A stretch of 19,885 nucleotides of DNA from an uncultured Ruminococcus sp. (GTDB lineage Bacteria > Bacillota > Clostridia > Oscillospirales > Acutalibacteraceae). The DNA lies in the NCBI GenBank assembly GCA_902773045.1, contig CACYDE010000192.1, positions 1 to 19,885 on the forward strand. The letters run 5' to 3'. Under the pieces are notes generated by a model. The model saw only the letters and a program-made list of their open reading frames with translations. It was not told where the DNA came from and searched no databases. Both the position numbers and the translations under genes were made by a program. Numbering within the stretch: the stretch's first letter is position 1; each line of letters starts with the position of its first letter. Below are positions 14,090-19,885 of the stretch, in pieces.

Positions 14090-15493
14090 ATGGCCAAAAA
14101 GAAAATACTTGTAACAGAAACAGTCCTGAGAGACGCTCATCAGTCGCTTATCGCAACGCGTATGCCTATCGGCGATATGCTTCCGATCCTCCCTCAGCTT
14201 GATAAAATAGGTTTTCATTCTCTTGAATGCTGGGGCGGCGCAACGTTTGATGCGTGCCTGCGATTCCTTAATGAGGATCCGTGGGAAAGACTCCGGATTT
14301 TAAGAAAGAATTGTCCGAACACAAAGCTTCAGATGCTTTTCAGAGGACAGAATATGCTCGGCTATCGTCATTATGCCGACGATGTACTCGAATATTTCGT
14401 TCAGAAGAGTGTTGCGAACGGTATTGATATTATCCGTATTTTTGACGCTCTGAACGATATAGATAACCTTAAAACAGCCGTAAAGGCTGCGAAAAAGGAA
14501 GGCGCTCACGCTCAGATCGCTATCTCTTATACTACCGGTCCTGTATTTGACACGAAGTATTTTGTTGATTATGCGAAAAGAATTGCCGACGCCGGCGCGG
14601 ATTCTATCTGCATAAAGGATATGGCGGCTTTGCTTACGCCTTACAGAACGGAAGAGTTGGTCAAAGCTCTTAAAAAGGAAGTTAAGCTTCCTATCCAGCT
14701 TCATACTCATTACACATCGGGTCTTGCGTCAATGTGTCTCCTTAAAGGCATTGAAGCAGGCGCGGATGTTATCGACACCGCGATGTCGCCTTTGGCTTTG
14801 GGAACGTCTCATGCACCGACAGAGTCAATGGTAGCCGCTCTTAAAGACACCGATTACGACACGGGGCTTGATCTTGTTGCTCTTGCGGAGATCAGAGATT
14901 ACTTTATGACGCTTCGAAAGAAATATATCGACAGCGGTCTTCTTGATCCGAAGGTTCTTGCAACGGACGCCAACGCTTTGATCTATCAGGTTCCGGGCGG
15001 TATGCTTTCAAATCTCTTGTCTCAGCTTAAGCAGATGGGCAAGGAAGATCAGCTTGAAGAGGTAATGAAGGAAGTTCCGAAAGTAAGAAAAGACGCGGGT
15101 TATCCGCCGCTCGTAACTCCGACATCACAGATCGTCGGAACTCAGGCGGTGAGCAACGTTATCTTCGGCGAGCGATATAAGAATGTTAATGGTCAGTTCA
15201 AAGACCTCGTACAGGGCAAATACGGAAAAACTCCCGTTCCGATCGACGAAAAATTCAGAAAGAAGATCATCGGAAACGAGAAACCCGTCAAGTGCCGTCC
15301 GGCAGATCTCCTTGAACCCGAGCTTGAAAAGCTCAAGAAGGAATGTGAAGAGTGGTGCGAGCAGGAAGAAGACGTTCTTTCCTACGCTCAGTTCGATCGT
15401 GTCGCTATCAAGTTCTTCGAGAATCGCCGAAACGCGAAAGCAGGGATCGACAGCGAACACTTCGACGCCAAGAATAAGGTTCATCCGGTTTGA
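14090..15493 (+). CDS. Pyruvate/oxaloacetate-type carboxyltransferase subunit (5S / OadA-like, no biotin domain)
   Basis: This 468-residue TIM-barrel protein transfers carboxyl groups between biotin and pyruvate/oxaloacetate. It has the family signature VLRDAHQSLIATRM (metal ligand Asp15), ECWGGATFDACLRFL, LFRGQNMLGYRHYAD, the carbamylated-lysine candidate Lys176 in CIKDMAALLTPY, metal ligands His205 and His207 in QLHTHYTSG, and PLALGTSHAPTES. The C-terminal part matches the conserved helical domain of OadA/PycB (GGMLSNLLSQLKQMG) but stops without the Ala/Pro linker and EAMKM domain that OadA (about 590 residues) carries. The biotin must come from the separate 13686-14060 protein. The start at 14090 has AAAGGG nine bases upstream; an ATG at 14072 would place that site inside the gene. 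It is the last gene of the operon. Confidence 0.92.
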   Translation: MAKKKILVTETVLRDAHQSLIATRMPIGDMLPILPQLDKIGFHSLECWGGATFDACLRFLNEDPWERLRILRKNCPNTKLQMLFRGQNMLGYRHYADDVLEYFVQKSVANGIDIIRIFDALNDIDNLKTAVKAAKKEGAHAQIAISYTTGPVFDTKYFVDYAKRIADAGADSICIKDMAALLTPYRTEELVKALKKEVKLPIQLHTHYTSGLASMCLLKGIEAGADVIDTAMSPLALGTSHAPTESMVAALKDTDYDTGLDLVALAEIRDYFMTLRKKYIDSGLLDPKVLATDANALIYQVPGGMLSNLLSQLKQMGKEDQLEEVMKEVPKVRKDAGYPPLVTPTSQIVGTQAVSNVIFGERYKNVNGQFKDLVQGKYGKTPVPIDEKFRKKIIGNEKPVKCRPADLLEPELEKLKKECEEWCEQEEDVLSYAQFDRVAIKFFENRRNAKAGIDSEHFDAKNKVHPV

Positions 15494-15573
15494 TATTTTT
15501 ATGAAATCATCAAATATTCAATCTGTTTTCAATATACGTTTTATATAATGGTTTATAATAACAAATTTGTATG

Positions 15574-15589
15574 AGACATTATAATGTCT
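15574..15589. promoter_or_regulatory. 16-bp perfect palindrome, agacat half-sites
   Basis: agacattataatgtct is its own reverse complement. The gacat/atgtc half-site recurs at 15723-15743 with a different spacing, next to a TATAAT, which suggests a shared DNA-binding regulator. Confidence 0.45.
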
Positions 15590-15599
15590 TGTGGGAATT

Positions 15600-15641
15600 T
15601 TTGTTCTGCGCGTTTCCGTATGTACGGATCGGCAGAACAAA
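15600..15641. terminator. Nested inverted repeat, possible terminator of the carboxyltransferase operon
   Basis: tttgttctgc (15600-15609) and gcagaacaaa (15632-15641) are perfect 10-base arms, and the loop contains a second perfect stem tccgta/tacgga (15615-15620, 15623-15628). Lacking a long 3' T-run on the + strand, it is at best an unusual terminator and may be a structured element. Confidence 0.4.
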
Positions 15642-15722
15642 GCTCAGGGTTCGCTCCGGGCGCAAAAGCATCGGAGCCGTTCCTTTGAACATCTGACATC
15701 TTAGCCGAAATGGCTTGATTTT

Positions 15723-15749
15723 ATATGTCTGTATATGACATATTATAAT
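15723..15749 (+). promoter_or_regulatory. Operator-like inverted repeat next to a -10 box
   Basis: atatgtc (15723-15729) and gacatat (15737-15743), seven bases apart, directly abut TATAAT (15744-15749). The repeat occupies the -35/spacer region of the putative promoter of the giant gene, a typical place for a repressor or activator site. The region at the -35 position (ttatat) is poor, so an activator or alternative sigma factor might be needed. Confidence 0.4.
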
Positions 15750-15774
15750 TTCAATCTGCAGAGGAAGTTATAGC

Positions 15775-18700
15775 ATGGAAGAACAAGGAAAAAAGAATCT
15801 TCCCGGCGACGAAAAGGTCGAAGAGCAGAATGTACAGGAGGTACAGGAGGTACAGGACATTCTGACGCCCGACGATGTCGAGGAGAACGAGGGAGGAGTC
15901 AGTCCTCCCGATACACCGTCCGATCCGGATCATGGAAATACCCATGCGCCGAACTCCCGGAACGGTTATCCGGCACAACAAAATATGCCACAGTACGGCT
16001 ATGGTCCTACCATGCAGGGAATGCCGTATCAACAGCCTTATAACAGCGGATTCAACAGACAGTATCCGCTGGGGAATTTCCAGCCCGGTGCAAATGCGGG
16101 GTATCCGGCTCAGAATTCGGGACGTTCTTACGGCTCGTATCAGCAGAATGCAAACGGAACGGGTCCCGGACAGTATAACTATAAGGCAAGCATGGGACAA
16201 TACAGTCAGAACAGCGCCTACTCGGGAGCGGGACCGGGACAATATGATTTCAGAGCTGCGCCGCAGTCTCAGAATCCCAAGAATCCCCCCCAATCTCAAC
16301 AGACGCAGTTCGCTTACAATAATTATCCGCAATATCCTTACAACAATAATAATAAGCAGCCGCAGGCAGGATTCGGTTACTATCCTCAACAATACGGCGC
16401 TTATCCGCAGTCTCAGCCGTACGGTCCTCAGATGCCTCAGTCATCACCGGCTCCGCAGTCTCAGAGACCGTACTCTTCTCAGCAGCCTCCGCAGTCTCAG
16501 AGACCGTATTCTTCTCAGCAGCCTCCGCAGTCTCAGAGACCGTACTCCTCTCAGCCTCAGCAGCAGCAATATCTGACGTATACGTCGCCTTACGGATACA
16601 ATGCCCCTGCGCAGCCGTACAATAACGGCTTTAACAGGAGCGGCATTCCTCAGAACGGTTATCCTCAGCAGGCTGTTCAGCCGCTTAGGATGCCTGACAG
16701 CGGAAGGACGGATGCCGACGGCAAGGCTGCGGCTGAAAAAGGAAGTAAGGTCCTCAAACCTGATGCTGCCGAAAAAGCGGGAGCGGAACAGACAAAGCCC
16801 GAGAAGGATATTTCCGAGCTGAAAGACGGCGAAGTTATTCGTGAGGAAATAATGCCTGACGGAAAAAAGAAAAAGATCATTGTTAAGAAGGTCGCAAAAA
16901 AACCTGACGGTGACGAAAAAAACGAAAAGGATGCGCCTTCGAAATTTATACAGGAACAGATAAAGTCGGAACTTGGAAGTGACGCGCTCAGCAAAAACGG
17001 TGAGCAGCCGATCATAATGTATAAGTCCAAGATGAATAAAAAGCCCGATACCGAGGGCGTTTATAAGCCGACATTGAAGGATATGTTCCTCGGTCCGCCG
17101 AAAAGAGATACTTCCGATAAGCAGGCCGATTTCTTCGAGTGGAAGTGTCCGGAATGCGGCACTGTCAACGCCGATTACGTGTCTACCTGTAAATGCGGAT
17201 GTACCGTTCAGCGCGCAAAAGCAATTGCAAGAGGAAGGGCGATCAAAGAGGACATCCGAGAGAATAACTCGCTGCGCCCGGAATACTCGGCAAATCGCCA
17301 GAGAACGCAGGAACAGCCTATGGACCCTGCAAGAGAAAATAAAGCTCCTGCGCAGCAGCCTGCTCCCGGAGTTCAGAATCAGCAGCCTCCTGTCAAAGAA
17401 CCTGTAAGACCTGTTCCCGAAGAAACGAAACCTCAGGAACCTCAGATCCCCGATGATTATGATCCCGAGATGCCCGATAAGGTAGAGCTCACAGAGGAAG
17501 AGATCCGTGCGGAGATAGAGGAGTTTATGCGCGCGCCTGTTCAGGTTTGGCGTCCTAAATCTCAAAGCGACAGCGGGTCAAAGAAAGGTCCGACGGAGAT
17601 ATATCTCTTAGGTGATGATAAAGCAAAAGAGAAAAAAGAGGAACAGAAACCTGAGGATAAAAAGCCTGAGGATAAAAAGCCTGAGGATAAAAAGCCTGAG
17701 GATAAAAAGCCCGAGGAGAAAAAGTCAGAGGATAAAAAGCCCGAAGAGAAAAAGACTGAGGAGAAAAAACTCGACGAGAAGAAACCTCAGATACAATCCT
17801 CACAGCCCGAGAAAAAATTCGGATCCGAATCGGACAGCAAGGCTAAAGAGCCGGATGAGTTCGACGGAAATATAAATGACCACGAATGGAAATGCTCGTC
17901 CTGCGGCGGCATAAATCCGATAGATAAGGACACCTGCGTTAAGTGCGGACACAAGCGCGGAAAGAAGCAGATGTCGTATGAGGATATCATTCGAGCGTCA
18001 AGAATGAAAGCGAAGGCAAAGGCTCAGGAGAAATCCGATGATAAGTCTAAGGCCGCTTCCAAAGACGATAAGACTTCAAAGGATAAGCCGACGTCTGTTA
18101 AACAGCAGCCGGTTCCTTCGGATAAAGATAAATCTAAAACTGCAGAAAGCTTAAAAAATAAAAACTTGAATGAGAAAAGCGGCGAAACTTTAATGTTTAC
18201 TCCCGATGGTGCGAACGTTAAGACAGCCGCTCAGGCTCAAAACAATAAAGCGGAAGAAGCTAAAAAGAAGGCGGAGGAAGAAGCTAAACGCAAAGCCGAA
18301 GAGGAAGCCAAGAAAAAGGCAGAGGAAGAAGCTAAACGCAAAGCCGAAGAGGAAGACAAGAAAAAGGCGGAGGAAGAAGCTAAACGCAAAGCCGAAGAGG
18401 AAGCCAAGAAAAAGGCGGAGGAAGAAGCAAAGCGCAAAGCCGAACTTGAGGCGAAGATAAGAGCCGAAGAAGAGGCGAAGATCAAAGCCGAATTCGAAGC
18501 CAAGAGAAAAGCCGAAGAGGAAGCAAGGCGTAAAGCAGAAGAAGAGGCAAAACGCAGGGCGGAATTGGAAGCTAAGATCCGGGCCGAGGAAGAAGCCCGT
18601 ATCAAAGCCGAGCTTGAAGCAAAGCGCAAAGCCGAAGAAGAAGCAAGACGCAAAGCCGAGGAAGAAGCCCGTATCAAAGCCGAACTTGAGGCGAAGATAA

Positions 18701-19885
18701 GAGCCGAAGAGGAAGCGAGAATAAGAGCCGAGCTTGAAGCTAAGCGCAAAGCCGAAGAGGAAGCAAGACGCAAGGCCGAGGAAGAAGCGAGGAAGAAGGC
18801 TGAAGAAGCCAAAAACAGAGCCAAGGAACAGGAAAGAAGAAAATCCGAAGCCGAGGCTAAACGTGTATCCCAAGAGAAGGCTAAGCGAATCGCAGAAGGC
18901 AACGAGAAGCGTATTACGCTTGAAATGAAGCTTAAAGCCGAACAGGAAGCAAGGCGCAAAGCGGAAGAAGAAGCTCGCAGAAAGGCTGAAGAAGAAGCCC
19001 GCAGGAGAGCCGAAGAAGAAGCTAAGCACCGCGCAGAAGAAAATAAAAGACGTATATCCGAAAAAGAAGCTAAAGCAGCCGCTGCATTGAAAGCTAAAAA
19101 GAGAGCCGAAGGTGAAGCAAAGCGCAAAGCTTATGAGTCGGAAAGAAGTAAGATAGAAAACGCAAAGATACAAGCCGAAAAAGAAGCAAGACGTAAAGCC
19201 GAAGAAGAAGCAAGGCGCAAGGCTGAAGAAGAAGCAAGACGTAAAGCCGAAGAGGAAGCAAAGCGCAAAGCCGAAGAAGAGGCAAGACGTAAGGCTGAAG
19301 AAGAAGCAAGACGCAAGGCCGAGGAAGAAGCCCTTCGTGAAAGGATCCGAAAGGAAATTGAAGCGAAAATAAGAGCCGAGATCGAAGCAAAGCGTAAAGC
19401 CGAAGAAGAAGCAAAGCGCAAAGCCGAGGAAGAGGCAAAGCGAAAGGCTGAAGAAGAGGCAAGAAGAAAAGCCGAAGAAGAAGCAAAACGCAAGGCCGAG
19501 GAAGAAGCTAAGCGCAAAGCCGAAGAAGAGGCAAGAAGAAAAGCCGAAGAAGAAGCAAAACGCAAAGCCGAGGAAGAGCGTAAGCGTGCCGAAGAGGAAG
19601 CAAGACGCAAGGCCGAGGAAGCGGAACTGAGGCGCAGGATCCAGGAAGAAGCTCGCCGCAAGGCCGAAGAGGAAGAGCGGCGCAGGATCGAAGAGGAAGA
19701 ACGCAAGCGCGCCGAAGAAGAAGCAAGGCGTAAAGCCGAAGAGGAAGCAAAACGCAAAGCCGAGGAAGAGCGCAAGCGTGCCGAAGAGGAAGCAAAGCGC
19801 AAAGCCGAGGAAGAGCGTAAGCGTGCCGAAGAGGAAGCAAGACGCAAAGCCGAGGAAGAGCGCAAGCGTGCCGAAGAGGAAGCAA
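15775..19885 (+). CDS. Giant low-complexity zinc-finger / single-alpha-helix protein, cut by the window edge
   Basis: An uninterrupted frame of at least 1370 codons starts at ATG 15775 (GAGGAA eight bases upstream) and runs off the right edge. I do not recognise a family. Residues 1-60 are acidic with a VQEVQEVQ run. Residues about 61-305 are rich in Gln, Pro, Tyr, Asn and Gly (prion-like), with three tandem 12-residue PQSQRPYSSQQP copies. Residues about 355-385 are highly basic (KKKKIIVKKVAKK). Two fingers follow: WKCPECGTVN...C (Cys458, 461, 472, 474/476) and WKCSSCGGIN...CVKC (Cys707, 710, 721, 724), both fitting W-x-C-x2-C-x3-N-x6-C. Residues 626-670 are nine K(P)EDK-type repeats. From residue 826 to the edge comes a charged AEEEA(K/R)RK repeat. 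No signal peptide or membrane segment is visible in the part shown, so it is probably cytoplasmic; a C-terminal anchor cannot be excluded. Function unknown; a scaffold or spacer is the simplest inference. Confidence 0.85.
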   Translation, partial: MEEQGKKNLPGDEKVEEQNVQEVQEVQDILTPDDVEENEGGVSPPDTPSDPDHGNTHAPNSRNGYPAQQNMPQYGYGPTMQGMPYQQPYNSGFNRQYPLGNFQPGANAGYPAQNSGRSYGSYQQNANGTGPGQYNYKASMGQYSQNSAYSGAGPGQYDFRAAPQSQNPKNPPQSQQTQFAYNNYPQYPYNNNNKQPQAGFGYYPQQYGAYPQSQPYGPQMPQSSPAPQSQRPYSSQQPPQSQRPYSSQQPPQSQRPYSSQPQQQQYLTYTSPYGYNAPAQPYNNGFNRSGIPQNGYPQQAVQPLRMPDSGRTDADGKAAAEKGSKVLKPDAAEKAGAEQTKPEKDISELKDGEVIREEIMPDGKKKKIIVKKVAKKPDGDEKNEKDAPSKFIQEQIKSELGSDALSKNGEQPIIMYKSKMNKKPDTEGVYKPTLKDMFLGPPKRDTSDKQADFFEWKCPECGTVNADYVSTCKCGCTVQRAKAIARGRAIKEDIRENNSLRPEYSANRQRTQEQPMDPARENKAPAQQPAPGVQNQQPPVKEPVRPVPEETKPQEPQIPDDYDPEMPDKVELTEEEIRAEIEEFMRAPVQVWRPKSQSDSGSKKGPTEIYLLGDDKAKEKKEEQKPEDKKPEDKKPEDKKPEDKKPEEKKSEDKKPEEKKTEEKKLDEKKPQIQSSQPEKKFGSESDSKAKEPDEFDGNINDHEWKCSSCGGINPIDKDTCVKCGHKRGKKQMSYEDIIRASRMKAKAKAQEKSDDKSKAASKDDKTSKDKPTSVKQQPVPSDKDKSKTAESLKNKNLNEKSGETLMFTPDGANVKTAAQAQNNKAEEAKKKAEEEAKRKAEEEAKKKAEEEAKRKAEEEDKKKAEEEAKRKAEEEAKKKAEEEAKRKAELEAKIRAEEEAKIKAEFEAKRKAEEEARRKAEEEAKRRAELEAKIRAEEEARIKAELEAKRKAEEEARRKAEEEARIKAELEAKIRAEEEARIRAELEAKRKAEEEARRKAEEEARKKAEEAKNRAKEQERRKSEAEAKRVSQEKAKRIAEGNEKRITLEMKLKAEQEARRKAEEEARRKAEEEARRRAEEEAKHRAEENKRRISEKEAKAAAALKAKKRAEGEAKRKAYESERSKIENAKIQAEKEARRKAEEEARRKAEEEARRKAEEEAKRKAEEEARRKAEEEARRKAEEEALRERIRKEIEAKIRAEIEAKRKAEEEAKRKAEEEAKRKAEEEARRKAEEEAKRKAEEEAKRKAEEEARRKAEEEAKRKAEEERKRAEEEARRKAEEAELRRRIQEEARRKAEEEERRRIEEEERKRAEEEARRKAEEEAKRKAEEERKRAEEEAKRKAEEERKRAEEEARRKAEEERKRAEEEA
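16453..16554 (+). repeat. 36-base tandem repeat (three copies) in the prion-like region
   Basis: Copies begin at 16453, 16489 and 16525; the third is cut short after 30 bases. They encode PQSQRPYSSQQP and differ by only one or two bases (TAC/TAT, TCT/TCC), pointing to recent duplication and likely copy-number variability between strains. Confidence 0.9.
17650..17784 (+). repeat. 15-base tandem repeat (nine copies), K/P/E/D-rich
   Basis: Nine consecutive 15-base units run from 17650. The first four are identical (cctgaggataaaaag, PEDKK); the later ones drift (ccc gag gag, tca gag gat, act gag gag, ctc gac gag). The gradient from identical to diverged units indicates expansion at the 5' side. 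Confidence 0.9.
18250..19885 (+). repeat. 24-base degenerate repeat array encoding AEEEA(K/R)RK helix
   Basis: About 1.6 kb of eight-residue units of the form KAEEEARR/KAEEEAKR run to the window edge, with occasional variant units (AELEAKIR, ARIKAELE, EERKRAEE) and a less regular stretch around residues 1010-1130 of the protein. Synonymous codons vary freely between units (GAA/GAG, GCC/GCT/GCA, CGC/CGT/AGA), so the protein pattern rather than the DNA pattern seems to be selected. Alternating E and K/R at i to i+4 spacing with no hydrophobic heptad stripe predicts an extended single alpha-helix. Confidence 0.9.

Larger units (their letters stand above)
15494..15774. other. Palindrome-rich intergenic region before the giant low-complexity gene
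   Basis: In 281 bases I find a 16-bp perfect palindrome (15574-15589), a long nested inverted repeat (15599-15642), a hairpin gctccg/cggagc (15653-15658, 15672-15677), and an inverted repeat atatgtc/gacatat (15723-15729, 15737-15743) immediately before TATAAT (15744-15749). The -10 has no good -35 at 17 bases. No clear T-tailed terminator for the carboxyltransferase operon is seen; the nested inverted repeat may serve. GAGGAA lies eight bases before the next ATG. Confidence 0.6.

Noticed and set aside
15875..16576. Plus-strand 233-codon frame rich in Arg/Ser inside the prion-like region
   Set aside because: It is out of frame with the 15775 gene, which has a good ribosome binding site and continues for over 1300 codons with zinc-finger motifs.
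18190..19885. Several long minus-strand frames rich in Ser/Ala/Leu or Leu/Arg/Phe opposite the repeat array
   Set aside because: They are reverse-strand reflections of the 24-base repeat, which happens to lack stop codons in several frames. They show no ribosome binding site or domain.
18250..19885. CRISPR-like or centromere-like repeat array
   Set aside because: The units are contiguous, in frame, vary mainly at synonymous positions and encode a regular protein pattern; there are no unique spacers.

Overview
The window looks like a chromosomal piece of a Gram-positive anaerobe of class Clostridia, most plausibly Oscillospiraceae/Ruminococcus-like. This is inferred from the strong Shine-Dalgarno sites, TTGACA/TATAAT-type promoters with 17-bp spacers, hairpin-plus-T terminators, a type III glutamine synthetase, and a biotin-dependent carboxyltransferase operon of clostridial style. 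Every real gene I can support is on the + strand.

Layout. 1-442 is a gene-free stretch with two perfect hairpins. 443-5694 holds a GNAT acetyltransferase, a 1272-residue open reading frame joining a YfhO-type membrane protein to an acetylornithine aminotransferase (ArgD), and ornithine carbamoyltransferase (ArgF). After a terminator and a three-hairpin intergenic element come a nucleotidyltransferase-fold protein (6037-6813) and a ThrH-type phosphoserine phosphatase (6929-7531) with its own near-consensus promoter. The type III glutamine synthetase (7706-9799) has a near-consensus promoter and, between promoter and start codon, a strong intrinsic terminator overlapped by a competing small hairpin. 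It is therefore very probably controlled by attenuation/antitermination. Next is an IMP dehydrogenase (10191-11693) behind two promoters. From my recollection of the protozoan enzyme, it resembles Tritrichomonas foetus IMPDH down to the numbering of catalytic residues.

11694-12352 is a gene-free, AT-rich stretch containing what may be an independent ~300-nt RNA unit (two overlapping promoters, structured body, terminator-like end), followed by a separate promoter for the next operon. That operon (12353-15493) encodes a carboxyltransferase of the acyl-CoA type, a 124-residue biotin carrier protein and a pyruvate/oxaloacetate-type carboxyltransferase lacking its own biotin domain. This is the subunit set of a soluble transcarboxylase (12S/1.3S/5S), with no membrane decarboxylase subunit nearby.

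From 15775 to the right edge runs one open, unfinished frame of at least 1370 codons encoding a very unusual low-complexity protein: a Q/P/Y/N-rich prion-like region, two fingers matching the RanBP2-type zinc-finger spacing, a nine-copy five-residue K/E/D/P repeat, and more than 540 residues of charged AEEEA(K/R)RK repeats that should form a very long single alpha-helix. It is the best candidate here for something undescribed.

The central theme of the recognisable genes is nitrogen and carboxyl-group metabolism (ammonia assimilation, arginine, serine/threonine, guanine nucleotides, biotin-dependent carboxyl transfer). Apart from the argD-argF and carboxyltransferase clusters, the genes appear to be transcribed as separate units.
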